DNA of 14,629 bases from CAZCZR01 sp964503455 (GTDB lineage: Bacteria > Bacillota > Clostridia > UBA1381): positions 1 to 14,629 of the forward strand of contig CAZCZR010000045.1 in the NCBI GenBank assembly GCA_964503455.1, read 5' to 3'. Position numbers and translations under genes: made by a program. Below, one piece after another: positions 1-7,471 of this stretch; the first letter of the stretch is position 1; each line of letters begins with the position of its first letter. Under the pieces are notes generated by a model. The model was not told the origin of the DNA. It worked only from the letters and a program-made list of their open reading frames with translations, and did no database searches.

Positions 1-250
1 CTTCTTTAATCGAGTCCTGAGCCTGCTTCTTTGTACCTACAAACAGAACCTCTTCGCCCGCGGCAGCGAGATCCTTTACGAAGTAATAAGCCTCCTCAAC
101 CTTCTTTACCGTCTTTTGAAGGTCGATAATATAGATGCCGTTTCTCTCTGTGAAGATGTACTCTGCCATCTTAGGATTCCATCTTCTTGTCTGGTGTCCG
201 AAGTGAACTCCCGCTTCAAGGAGCTGCTTCATTGAAATTACGTTTGCCAT
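1..250 (-). CDS. rpsB: 30S ribosomal protein S2, 5' part only
   Basis: This gene encodes small-subunit ribosomal protein S2, which binds late to the 30S subunit and is needed for S1 function and initiation. The first 83 codons are in the window; the rest runs off the left edge. The N-terminus shows the family hallmarks: MKQLLEAGVHFGHQTRRWNP at residues 7-26, then NGIYIIDLQKT (about residues 37-47), and the VLFVGTKKQA strand-loop near residue 70. The ATG at 250 is preceded by an AGGAGG at about 257-262 with 7 nt spacing, which fixes the start. It is transcribed leftward from a near-perfect promoter at 400-428. In Bacillota rpsB usually precedes tsf, which would lie to the left of the window. 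The identification rests on clear family sequence; only the C-terminal part is unseen. Confidence 0.97.
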   Translation of the reverse strand, partial: MANVISMKQLLEAGVHFGHQTRRWNPKMAEYIFTERNGIYIIDLQKTVKKVEEAYYFVKDLAAAGEEVLFVGTKKQAQDSIKE

Positions 251-393
251 TTTGTTTCCTCCTGTTTTTTAATTTGAGCGCACTGTGCATTTGCGAAAGC
301 GCCCGTTCCTCCATTTCCTTCATCTTCCCCGAAAACCGCGCGGCAAAACACGGCAACCTCCGGAGAATCGGAAAATGTGTGTATTTTCCATAC
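251..393 (-). promoter_or_regulatory. rpsB 5' leader, possibly structured
   Basis: About 143 nt separate the predicted transcription start (near 393) from the rpsB start codon. The leader begins with a perfect 7-bp hairpin at 370-389 (arms GGAAAAT and ATTTTCC, 6-nt loop), followed by the palindrome CTCCGGAG and GC-rich segments, and ends with the ribosome binding site. Leaders of this length before ribosomal protein genes often carry autoregulatory RNA structures, but I cannot match this one to a named family; the regulatory role is inference. Confidence 0.4.
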
Positions 394-399
394 TTGAAT

Positions 400-428
400 A
401 TTATAGCATATTACATTTAATATGTCAA
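400..428 (-). promoter_or_regulatory. sigma-A promoter of rpsB
   Basis: On the minus strand the -35 box is TTGACA (423-428) and the -10 box is TATAAT (400-405), separated by exactly 17 nt; TGC directly before the -10 makes it an extended -10 as well. Both hexamers match consensus perfectly, as expected for a ribosomal protein gene. Transcription should start near 393. It lies 60 nt beyond the stop of the upstream esterase gene; I see no convincing terminator between them, so some read-through is possible. Confidence 0.9.
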
Positions 429-488
429 TTATTTTTATTTTGTCATTTTGCACAAAAATATATACATATCGCCAAAACCGCAGTGATG

Positions 489-1688
489 TTATTTCTGCAG
501 ATCTCTTATATCGTTATCAATATCCGGCAGCACGCCGTTTTTGGGGATATGCACAAGTCCTATGCCCGCCATATGCGCAAGCGATTCGGAAGAATCGCAT
601 ATCTCCGGCTTTTCACATTCCGGCACGGGAGTCGCTGTCATGCCGGTCTTTATAAAACCGGCTATGGGCATGATATTTTTTTCAACTGCTTCCTGGGCGA
701 AAAATTTTGCTATCAATGCGCCGCCTATATCGTTTGTGTGCGTGTAATCCTTTGAATCGCCCAAGCATCTGAAGTAGTCCCACGCGTGGATAGAGCCGAC
801 AGCCTCAAAAAATTCCGTGGTCTTTTTAAGCATATCCGCCATGGGTACGCCGTATTCCTCCGCTGTCACGCGGCAGGCTTCGCCGTACTCGCCCAAAAGA
901 TCGGCAAGAGTGCCGTCGGGATTGAATATGATCCTGTTTATCGGCGAGTTTATAACGGGATACGCGCCGCGCTTTTTTGTTTCTTCTATAAAATATATAA
1001 GGTTCTTTCTGTAGCCGCCGAAGGCGTCAAGCTCCTCTATTTTCTGATCGTTATGCCCAAATTCCACGATAAGCATATCACCCGGCTTCATTCTTTCCTT
1101 TACAACATTCCAGTTGCAGCTTAGAAATTCCGCTGTCGTAGAGCCTGACTGGGCATGATTCGACACCGCGATACCCGGCTTTAAAAGTCCGCTTATCATC
1201 TGTCCCCAGCCGCAGAAGGAGGATTCGGGATGATACGGATATTCCGCCGGCTGATCCGTTACCGTCGAGTCTCCGGCTATATATATCACGGGCATTTCTT
1301 TTTCCTCGGTCTCGATCGCCGTTATGCACCATTCATCCGCCATAAGCATTACTCTTATTCTGTCCCATACGGTGTATGCGCTGCCCGACATATGTATATC
1401 GCACACGCATACCGAAAATTCATACGTATGCTCCCCCGCCGGTACACGCTCGTTATTCATCATAAACCGCCTGCTTTGGGTAAGCAGCGACACGGTGCGT
1501 CCCTCGCTTCCGCCGTCTATTGTGACATAAAGCGAATACGTGGAATTTTTGCCTGTGTACACGGAAAACTCATACGGCTCCGTATCCTTCCTCGGTGAAA
1601 AGCCGTATCCGCGTTCGGGGGAATATATATCGCTTTGCGACACACTCAAAAAGCCCTCTTTCGCCGATCCGGTAAAATTGTATTTCAT
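489..1688 (-). CDS. SGNH/GDSL carbohydrate esterase, CE12 (rhamnogalacturonan acetylesterase) type
   Basis: This 399-residue protein is predicted to remove acetyl groups from pectin-derived sugars such as rhamnogalacturonan oligomers. The SGNH blocks are all visible: GDST (139-142, nucleophile Ser141), NHAQSG (177-182, oxyanion Gly), GHND (211-214, Asn213) and DYTHTND (314-320, catalytic Asp314 and His317). Residues 1-125 look like a beta-rich accessory domain without a signal peptide or membrane segment, so the enzyme is probably cytoplasmic and acts on imported oligosaccharides. After about residue 335 there is a roughly 60-residue tail outside the catalytic fold. The start is supported by AAAGGAG 7 nt upstream of the ATG. 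It is last in the argD-argF-GNAT row, 63 nt after the GNAT gene, with a weak hairpin in the gap; no polysaccharide genes are adjacent. Family assignment is firm, substrate is inferred. Confidence 0.85.
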   Translation of the reverse strand: MKYNFTGSAKEGFLSVSQSDIYSPERGYGFSPRKDTEPYEFSVYTGKNSTYSLYVTIDGGSEGRTVSLLTQSRRFMMNNERVPAGEHTYEFSVCVCDIHMSGSAYTVWDRIRVMLMADEWCITAIETEEKEMPVIYIAGDSTVTDQPAEYPYHPESSFCGWGQMISGLLKPGIAVSNHAQSGSTTAEFLSCNWNVVKERMKPGDMLIVEFGHNDQKIEELDAFGGYRKNLIYFIEETKKRGAYPVINSPINRIIFNPDGTLADLLGEYGEACRVTAEEYGVPMADMLKKTTEFFEAVGSIHAWDYFRCLGDSKDYTHTNDIGGALIAKFFAQEAVEKNIMPIAGFIKTGMTATPVPECEKPEICDSSESLAHMAGIGLVHIPKNGVLPDIDNDIRDLQK

Positions 1689-1714
1689 AAAATCGCTCCT
1701 TTATACCGCAAAAG

Positions 1715-1732
1715 CGGCGGTCAAAGCCGCCG
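1715..1732 (-). terminator. weak hairpin between GNAT and esterase genes
   Basis: On the minus strand a perfect 6-bp GC stem (CGGCGG / CCGCCG, 6-nt loop) is followed by CTTTTG. The T-run is short, so this is at best a partial terminator or attenuator between the GNAT gene and the esterase, perhaps lowering esterase expression relative to the arginine genes. Confidence 0.4.
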
Positions 1733-1751
1733 TCTGCCGATCAGTGTTTAC

Positions 1752-2237
1752 TTAATATTCCTTGACAAGCAGCGCCCTTATATAGCCGCGCGAATCATCC
1801 GTCGACTCTATATAAAAGCCTCTGCCGTAATAAAAACGTATAAGCGGTGTGATCTTGGAGCCTGTGTGCAGACTCAAACGCTTTATACCCTTTTTGACCA
1901 TAACTCTGTCGACAAGATTCATTATCGACTTGCCGATACCGTTGTTCTGACTCGTCGGCTTTACAGCGAAGCGCGACAGATACGCCGTATGATCCGGAAA
2001 AACCTCGACTCTTACGCTGCCCACAGGTTCTCCGTCCATAAGCCCGATCAGAACTATTTTCGTGTTTATATCCTTTTTTACTGTTTCGTAAGTTTCCTCA
2101 AGCGCCGCAAGATTTTTTACGCCCGACATCTCCTGATACTTTAAAAACGCCTGATGCGTTATATCCATAATAGCCGGTATATCATCGTAGTTCGCAAGAC
2201 GCACCTGAAAAAACGAAATATAATCTGCCATATTCAT
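1752..2237 (-). CDS. GNAT family N-acetyltransferase
   Basis: A 161-residue single-domain GNAT protein that should transfer an acetyl group from acetyl-CoA to an amine. The acetyl-CoA motif A is at residues 87-105, with the Q-x-x-G-x-G pyrophosphate loop as QNNGIG (97-102), and motif B appears as FYYGRGF (135-141). The substrate cannot be read from the sequence. The gene starts 22 nt after argF, so it is very likely co-transcribed with argD and argF; a role in arginine metabolism, for example acetylating glutamate as a short N-acetylglutamate synthase does, is a guess from position only. The upstream ATG (2237) has a G-rich site AAGGGGG 9 nt away; a second ATG at 2231 would shorten the protein by two residues. 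Confidence 0.85.
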   Translation of the reverse strand: MNMADYISFFQVRLANYDDIPAIMDITHQAFLKYQEMSGVKNLAALEETYETVKKDINTKIVLIGLMDGEPVGSVRVEVFPDHTAYLSRFAVKPTSQNNGIGKSIMNLVDRVMVKKGIKRLSLHTGSKITPLIRFYYGRGFYIESTDDSRGYIRALLVKEY

Positions 2238-2259
2238 AACCCCGAACCCCCTTCAAGAA

Positions 2260-3177
2260 TTATGCCATCAGCGTCGCCATGACAGCCTTTTGTGCATGGA
2301 GCCTGTTTTCCGCCTCGTCAAAGATCACCGACTGCGGTCCGTCAATAACGTCCTCCGTCACCTCAAATCCGCGGTACGCCGGCAGACAATGCATAAATAT
2401 CGCATCCTTGTCCGCAAGCGCGAACAGCTCCTTATTTACCTGATAAGCACCGAACGCCTTTACCTTTTCCGCCTTTTCGCTTTCCTGACCCATGCTTACC
2501 CATGTATCCGTATAGACTATATCGGCATTTCTGACCGCTTCTTTTGCGTCGTTTGTGATAATAAGCTCCCTGCCGGAAGCCTTGAAGTCATCCTTTGCGT
2601 TAGCCGTTACCTCCGCGTCGCACTGATACGCTTGCGGAGTCGCAACCGCGCAGTCAAGACCCGCCTTGGCGCAGCCGTACATTATGGAATGAGCCATATT
2701 ATTCCCGTCGCCCACATACGCGAGCTTGAGTCCCTTCAGCCGGTGCTTATGCTCGTAAATCGTCAAAAGATCGGCAAGCACCTGACATGGATGCAGAAGA
2801 TCCGTCAACGCGTTTATGACGGGTATATCGGCATATTTTGCCAGATCCAGCACGTCCTGATGCGCGAAGGTGCGTATCATGATCCCGTCAAGATAGCGCT
2901 CAAGCACCTTTGCGGTATCATGAATGGTCTCGCCGCGTCCGAGCTGTATATCATTCGATGACAAAAACAGCGGGTATCCGCCGAGCTGCTGCATCCCCAC
3001 CTCAAACGAAACTCTCGTTCTCGTTGATGATTTCGTAAATATCATGCCGAGCGTTTTGCCCTTTAATATCGGATGCGCTATTCCCCGCTTATTATCCGCT
3101 TTAAGCTTTATCGCAAGCTTTAAAAGCTCCTCCAGCTGTTCGGAGGTTATATCGTGCAAACTGATAAAATCTTTCAT
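2260..3177 (-). CDS. argF: ornithine carbamoyltransferase
   Basis: This enzyme joins carbamoyl phosphate to ornithine to give citrulline, the sixth step of arginine synthesis, in the cytoplasm. The 305-residue length is typical. The carbamoyl-phosphate loop STRTR is at residues 51-55, HPCQ at 129-132, the ornithine-binding DTWVSMG ending at 230, and the catalytic-Cys segment FMHCLPA at 261-267. The start ATG has AGGAG 8 nt upstream. It lies 18 nt after argD, which points to a shared transcript and an anabolic role; the catabolic homologue arcB would be expected next to arcA and arcC, which are absent here. Identification is secure. Confidence 0.97.
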   Translation of the reverse strand: MKDFISLHDITSEQLEELLKLAIKLKADNKRGIAHPILKGKTLGMIFTKSSTRTRVSFEVGMQQLGGYPLFLSSNDIQLGRGETIHDTAKVLERYLDGIMIRTFAHQDVLDLAKYADIPVINALTDLLHPCQVLADLLTIYEHKHRLKGLKLAYVGDGNNMAHSIMYGCAKAGLDCAVATPQAYQCDAEVTANAKDDFKASGRELIITNDAKEAVRNADIVYTDTWVSMGQESEKAEKVKAFGAYQVNKELFALADKDAIFMHCLPAYRGFEVTEDVIDGPQSVIFDEAENRLHAQKAVMATLMA

Positions 3178-3195
3178 AACCGTATCTCCTATATC

Positions 3196-4398
3196 CTATA
3201 TCTCATTAAGCGCTTCTCTAAGCGCGGCGCAGAAGCCGTCAATGTCCTCTTTGGTGACGATAAGCGGAGGCGCAAGACGAAGCGTTTCATGGCACAGGCT
3301 TGTAAGATATTTCTTCTCAAAAAGCTTTTCGAATACCGTCCTCGCGATTTCCGGCGCAAGCTCTATGCCCACAAGCAGTCCGGCGTTTCTTACATCCGTT
3401 ATCTTTTCAGGAAACTCACGAGCCAAAGCGTCCGCGCATGAGCGGAAGTACTCTCCCATAACGCGCGCGTTTTCTACAAGACCTTCCTTTTCAAACACCT
3501 CGAACACCGCAAGGCCGGCTCTTGTCGCAAGCGGATTGCCGCCGAAGGTCGTGCCGTGGTCGCCCGGCTCAAAGGCGCAGAATTTATCCTTGGCGCATAC
3601 GGCTCCTATAGGGATGCCCCCTCCGAGCGCCTTCGCAAGCGTGAACACATCCGGCTCAATGCCGTAAAGCCTATACGCGAACAGCTGTCCCGTCCTGCCC
3701 ATGCCGGTCTGCACCTCATCGAAGATAAGCACTATATCATGCTCGGTACAGTACTCTCTGACCTTTAGCACAAAGTCCCTGTCGGTCGGGTGAACGCCGC
3801 TCTCTCCTTGGATAAGCTCCATTATAACGCCCGCCGTCTTATCCGTAACGGCAGCGCGGAAAGCCTCAAAATCATTCATCGGCACCTGCTTGAATCCGTT
3901 TGTAAATTCGCGGTACGGGGTTTGGTACTTTTTCTGTCCCGTTGCCGCGACTGTCGCGATAGTGCGTCCGTGGAAGGAATCGCCGAGACTGATTATCTCA
4001 TATCTTCCGCTGCCCTTTTTATAATGGTACATTCTCGCAAGCTTGAAAGCTCCCTCGTTAGCTTCCGCTCCCGAATTTGCGAAAAACACCTTATCCGCAC
4101 AGGAGGATTTTACAAGCTTTTCCGCAAGAAGCGTCTGATTTTCTATATAATAAAGGCTTGACGTGTGTATCAGCTTCGACACCTGATCCTCAAGCGCCTT
4201 AACAAGCACCGGATGCGAATGACCGAGCGCATTTACGGCTATGCCACCGAGAAAATCCGTATATACCGTTCCGTCCTCCGCCGTAAGCTTCATACCGTGT
4301 CCTTCTTTGAACATGACCGGAAGCCTGTCGCCGAAGGTGTTCATATAATAAGCCTTGTCTTTTGTGATTATTTCCTTAAGCAATGCTTTCATCTCCAA
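3196..4398 (-). CDS. argD: acetylornithine aminotransferase
   Basis: A PLP-dependent class III aminotransferase that converts N-acetylglutamate semialdehyde to N-acetylornithine, with glutamate as amino donor. Seen in the 400-residue product: SGAEAN (109-114, PLP phosphate), SFHGRT (141-146), DEVQTGMGRTG (227-237), the Schiff-base lysine Lys256 in TLAKALGGG, and GTTFGGNP (282-289). It is first in the argD-argF-GNAT-esterase row and has a strong promoter just upstream. The start is uncertain: the longest frame opens with TTG at 4398, which has no good ribosome site; ATG at 4392 has GGAG directly abutting it; ATG at 4344 (giving 382 residues) has AAGG 8 nt upstream, but the 18 residues before it resemble the usual clostridial ArgD N-terminus. 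Specificity for acetylornithine over related aminotransferases rests on argF next door. Confidence 0.94.
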   Translation of the reverse strand: MEMKALLKEIITKDKAYYMNTFGDRLPVMFKEGHGMKLTAEDGTVYTDFLGGIAVNALGHSHPVLVKALEDQVSKLIHTSSLYYIENQTLLAEKLVKSSCADKVFFANSGAEANEGAFKLARMYHYKKGSGRYEIISLGDSFHGRTIATVAATGQKKYQTPYREFTNGFKQVPMNDFEAFRAAVTDKTAGVIMELIQGESGVHPTDRDFVLKVREYCTEHDIVLIFDEVQTGMGRTGQLFAYRLYGIEPDVFTLAKALGGGIPIGAVCAKDKFCAFEPGDHGTTFGGNPLATRAGLAVFEVFEKEGLVENARVMGEYFRSCADALAREFPEKITDVRNAGLLVGIELAPEIARTVFEKLFEKKYLTSLCHETLRLAPPLIVTKEDIDGFCAALREALNEI

Positions 4399-4415
4399 AC
4401 AAAGAATATGTAACT

Positions 4416-4444
4416 ATTATACAATAATCGGAATAAAATTGCAA
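4416..4444 (-). promoter_or_regulatory. sigma-A promoter of the argD operon
   Basis: On the minus strand TTGCAA (4439-4444) and TATAAT (4416-4421) are separated by 17 nt. Transcription should start near 4409, leaving a leader of only about 10-17 nt before the TTG or first ATG of argD. An ARG-box-like sequence covers the -35 region, so repression by an ArgR/AhrC-type protein is likely. Confidence 0.85.
4430..4443 (-). promoter_or_regulatory. candidate ARG box overlapping the argD -35
   Basis: The minus-strand sequence TGCAATTTTATTCC matches the ARG-box pattern TGAATWWWWATTCA at 11 of 14 positions. It overlaps the -35 box of the argD promoter, the classical place for repression by ArgR/AhrC with arginine as corepressor. 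No argR gene is in the window, so the regulator is inferred. Confidence 0.55.
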
Positions 4445-4594
4445 CACTTTTATTTTGAAAACATGAACAAATTTTGCTGCGCAGCGTATGTCTAATCTGT
4501 ATATTTTGCTTTAACCGTCCGCTTTTTAAGCTTCGTTCGTTCGCCGCTTCAAATGCTGCGGCTGATGTATTTTATTCACTTTCAGCGAAATTTA

Positions 4595-4608
4595 TGAATA
4601 ATTATTCT
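4595..4608. promoter_or_regulatory. candidate strong ARG box upstream of argD
   Basis: TGAATAATTATTCT matches the ARG-box pattern TGAATWWWWATTCA at 13 of 14 positions and contains the perfect 12-bp palindrome GAATAATTATTC (4596-4607). It is about 150 bp upstream of the argD promoter and about 65 bp past the trkH stop. A further half-site (ATTCA at 4574-4578, preceded by four A/T bases) lies with its centre 30 bp away. A hexameric ArgR could loop between this site and the one at 4430-4443. Chance occurrence in AT-rich DNA remains possible. Confidence 0.5.
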
Positions 4609-4621
4609 TTTTCAACAAAAC

Positions 4622-4658
4622 AAGGCAGCGTATTCGCGGTCTTGGAATACGCTGCCTT
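4622..4658 (-). terminator. rho-independent terminator of trkA-trkH
   Basis: A perfect 14-bp stem (4622-4635 with 4645-4658, containing GGCAGCGTATTC) with a 9-nt loop begins 16 nt past the trkH stop. On the minus strand it is followed by GTTTTGTTG, a T-rich though interrupted tract. On the plus strand the following bases are not T-rich, so it acts leftward and separates trkA-trkH from the argD operon. Confidence 0.85.
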
Positions 4659-4673
4659 AGAGATACCGTTTAT

Positions 4674-6122
4674 TCATATCATCTTTTTTCTTATCGCCGG
4701 AAGCACCATAAATATCATAAGAGGGTACAGCTCAAGTCTACCGGCGAGCATATCAAAGGACAGCACCAGCTTTGACAGATACGAGAACTGTGAGAAGTTC
4801 CCCGCGGGGCCTACCATTTCAAGTCCCGGACCTATATTATTGAATGTCGCTATCACCGACGTCACTGTCGTTGACATATCAAAACCGTCCAGACTGACTA
4901 TTATCACCGATACTGCCATTATCAGCATATATACCGCAAAATAACTGCACACTCCGCTTGCAAGCTCGTTGTCCAAAGGCTTGCCCTCGCTTTTGTAGCT
5001 CTGCACCCTTCTGGGGAAAAACGCCTTTTTTATGCTCATAAGGGCTGTCTTTGAAAGTATCACCGTTCGAATTACCTTAAGTCCGCCTCCGGTAGAGCCG
5101 GCGCACGCGCCTATAAACATCAGAAGCACCAGTATGATCTTGGAAAATGTCGGCCACAGGTTGAAATCCGCCGTGGCATAGCCTGTGGTCGTGATAATAG
5201 AGCTGACCTGAAAAAACGACTGTCTGAAGCTTTCGCCGAAGCTGCCGCAAAGCGGCATTATATTAAGAGCAATACATATGACCGACACAGCCACGATAGC
5301 CGCATACGCCCACAGCTCCTCGTTCTTTCGTATGAGAGAGAACTTCTTTGTCAAAAGAAGATAGTATATATTGAAATTCACGCCGAACATCAGCATGAAT
5401 ATTCCTATCACATAATCAATATAGGCGCTGTTGTAGTAGCCTATGCTCGAATTTTTAACGCCGAAGCCTCCGGTTCCCGCCGTTCCGAAGGTATGCACCA
5501 TACTGTCAAACACGTTCATCCCGCCGGCGAGAAGCAGCACAAACTCCGCAAACGACAGCACAACATATATAGCGATAAGTATCTGCATGGAATGACGCCA
5601 TTTCGCGGCGAATTTTCCGGTTTTGAGTCCGGGCATTTCAGCGCGCAGGATAAAAGTCGCGCGCATATCCTTCTGCGAAAGCACCGCCATGGCGAATACA
5701 AGCACGCCTATACCGCCTACCCAGTGGGTAAAGCTTCGCCAAAAAAGCAGGCTCATGCTCATGCTCTCAACGTCTGTAAGAATGGTGGAGCCTGTTGTCG
5801 TAAAGCCCGATACCGTCTCAAAAAACGCGTCTATGTAATTTGGTATCTGCCCGCTTATCCAAAAAGGCAGCGCGCCTACAGCCGAGAAGAGTATCCACGT
5901 GGTCCCGACGATCAGCAGACCCTCCTTGGCAAAAAAATCTCTTTTTTTCGGCTTCTGCGCTATTCCGGCAAGGCCGATAACGAAAAACGCGGCAGCAGTC
6001 GCAAGCAGCGGCAGAATCTGACCGTCCGAGTATATCAATGACACTATCGCCGACGGAAGTATCATCACGCCTCCGCAAAGCATGATCTTTCCTGTAAGAT
6101 AGAATGACATTCGGTAATTCAT
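4674..6122 (-). CDS. trkH: Trk-type potassium uptake channel, membrane subunit
   Basis: TrkH forms the potassium-conducting pore in the cytoplasmic membrane as part of the Trk/Ktr superfamily, with four M1-P-M2 repeats. The 482 residues are strongly hydrophobic and the pore loops are visible: TTTGST (108-113), GTAGTGGFG (213-221), TTTGYAT (311-317) and FNNIGPG (427-433). The segment GACAGSTGGGLKVIR (338-352) is the intramembrane gating loop region seen in the family, and MLAGRLELYP (458-467) is its usual C-terminal signature. Its ATG overlaps the trkA stop by 4 nt (ATGA), so the two subunits are translationally coupled. A strong terminator follows 16 nt after the stop. The match is unambiguous; the choice between the names trkH and ktrB is favoured towards trkH by the two-domain TrkA next door and by the length. 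Confidence 0.95.
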   Translation of the reverse strand: MNYRMSFYLTGKIMLCGGVMILPSAIVSLIYSDGQILPLLATAAAFFVIGLAGIAQKPKKRDFFAKEGLLIVGTTWILFSAVGALPFWISGQIPNYIDAFFETVSGFTTTGSTILTDVESMSMSLLFWRSFTHWVGGIGVLVFAMAVLSQKDMRATFILRAEMPGLKTGKFAAKWRHSMQILIAIYVVLSFAEFVLLLAGGMNVFDSMVHTFGTAGTGGFGVKNSSIGYYNSAYIDYVIGIFMLMFGVNFNIYYLLLTKKFSLIRKNEELWAYAAIVAVSVICIALNIMPLCGSFGESFRQSFFQVSSIITTTGYATADFNLWPTFSKIILVLLMFIGACAGSTGGGLKVIRTVILSKTALMSIKKAFFPRRVQSYKSEGKPLDNELASGVCSYFAVYMLIMAVSVIIVSLDGFDMSTTVTSVIATFNNIGPGLEMVGPAGNFSQFSYLSKLVLSFDMLAGRLELYPLMIFMVLPAIRKKMI

Positions 6123-7471
6123 CTCAGCAGATCCTCCATCTTTCTCACGGCATATGTTGACAGGACAACAAGTCTGTCCCCTACTTCTATCGTGACGCTG
6201 CCGTCAGGAATGATAAGACGGTTTTTCCTCAGCACCGCGACTATCAGCACGCCCTTTTTCAGATTTACATCCTTGAGCGGTCTTGACGTCAGCGCGGACT
6301 CCTTTGCCACTCTGAACTCCACCGCCTCGACTTTATTGTCCACTATCTGATACACAGCCAGTATATCCGTTCCCTCGCTCGCCTCCATTGCGCGCGCGTA
6401 GCCGAGGATTATATTCGCCGTTATATCCTTCGGCGTGATTATGCTGTCTATGCCTATTGTTTCCACAAGGTCCGCAAATTCAAGCCTGTCAACCTTGGTT
6501 ATTACTTTATTTACCCCGCGCATACGTCCGTACATGGACATTATTATGTTTTCCTCATCGATTCCGGTAAGCATAACAAGCGCGTCCGTGTTTTCTATTC
6601 CCTCCTCGTCCAAAACCTCCTTGGATGTGCCGTCGCCGTGTATTATATCCGCCTTCGGAAGCGTCGCGGCAAGCTCGCGGCAGCGCTGTTCCTTTTGCTC
6701 GATTATCTTTACCCTGACGCCGCTTTCTATAAGCGCTCTCGCAAGATAAAGGGCGATCTTTCCTCCGCCTATGATTATCACGCTGCGCAGCTTCTGATTG
6801 ACTATGCGGAACTTTCTCATGAATGACATTATATCCGCGTGTCCCGCCGTGATATTTATCTTGTCGCCCTCGCAAAGTACAAAATCGCCTTTGGGGATGA
6901 TTATTTCATTTCCGCGCTCGACAGCGCATATAAGCACTTTCACTCCGTGCTTTGAGTAAAGCTCGCTCAGCTCCATACCGACAAGAGGGCTTGAATCGTA
7001 CACCTTTATCTGTACCAGCTCCACTCTGCCGCGGCAGAAGGTTTCCGTCTTTATCGCCGCGGGGAAGCGGATCATTCTCGATATTTCATTCGCCGCAAGA
7101 AATTCCGGATTCACTATCATGCTTATATTAAGCTCCGTGCGCATAAACTCGCTCTGGGCGAAATATTCCGGATTTCTGACGCGCGCGACGCAGTGTCCCG
7201 ATCCCATCTTCGATGCCATTATGCAGCACAGAACATTCAGCTCGTCCTGCGTTGTGACGGCTATGGTCAGATCGGTCTTTTCGACGCCCGCCTCCGAAAG
7301 CGTTTCGCAGCTTATGGCGCTGCCCGCCACTCCCATAACATCGTATTCCTCAACTACCCTGTCAACAATATCACTCTTTATATCGACAAGCACCACATTG
7401 TGGTTCTCCCTTTGAAGCAGCTCCACAAGGCGTCTGCCGACCTTTCCTCCGCCGATAATAATTATATTCAT
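6119..7471 (-). CDS. trkA: Trk potassium channel regulatory subunit, two RCK domains
   Basis: TrkA sits on the cytoplasmic face of TrkH and gates it in response to nucleotides. From the ATG at 7471 the product has 450 residues in two tandem RCK units. The first has the Rossmann loop GGGKVG (7-12) with acidic Asp30 at the end of strand 2; the second has GGGKIA (235-240) with Glu258. Each is followed by a TrkA_C domain (about 145-225 and 370-450). In Bacillota these C-terminal domains often bind cyclic di-AMP, a possible input here. The start was chosen because MNIIIIGGGKVG is exactly where the family begins. An ATG at 7540 with GAGGG upstream would add 23 residues without family resemblance. 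The chosen ATG lacks a close ribosome site but overlaps the stop of a tiny ORF at 7468-7515, which may deliver ribosomes to it. Confidence 0.93.
   Translation of the reverse strand: MNIIIIGGGKVGRRLVELLQRENHNVVLVDIKSDIVDRVVEEYDVMGVAGSAISCETLSEAGVEKTDLTIAVTTQDELNVLCCIMASKMGSGHCVARVRNPEYFAQSEFMRTELNISMIVNPEFLAANEISRMIRFPAAIKTETFCRGRVELVQIKVYDSSPLVGMELSELYSKHGVKVLICAVERGNEIIIPKGDFVLCEGDKINITAGHADIMSFMRKFRIVNQKLRSVIIIGGGKIALYLARALIESGVRVKIIEQKEQRCRELAATLPKADIIHGDGTSKEVLDEEGIENTDALVMLTGIDEENIIMSMYGRMRGVNKVITKVDRLEFADLVETIGIDSIITPKDITANIILGYARAMEASEGTDILAVYQIVDNKVEAVEFRVAKESALTSRPLKDVNLKKGVLIVAVLRKNRLIIPDGSVTIEVGDRLVVLSTYAVRKMEDLLR

Noticed and set aside
216..323. 35-codon minus-strand frame in the rpsB leader (starts MKEMEERALSQ)
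   Set aside because: It overlaps the rpsB start out of frame and has only a poor ribosome site; it would interfere with rpsB translation. Not convincing without conservation.
2924..3667. 247-codon plus-strand frame opposite argF and argD
   Set aside because: Serine-rich shadow that crosses two firmly identified minus-strand genes.
4476..4485. 10-bp palindrome GCTGCGCAGC upstream of argD
   Set aside because: It has no loop, no T-run and no known operator pattern; one such palindrome in a 275-bp gap can arise by chance.
4474..4944. 156-codon plus-strand frame across the argD-trkH gap
   Set aside because: More than half is antisense to trkH, it reads through the trkH terminator stem, and it has no ribosome site.
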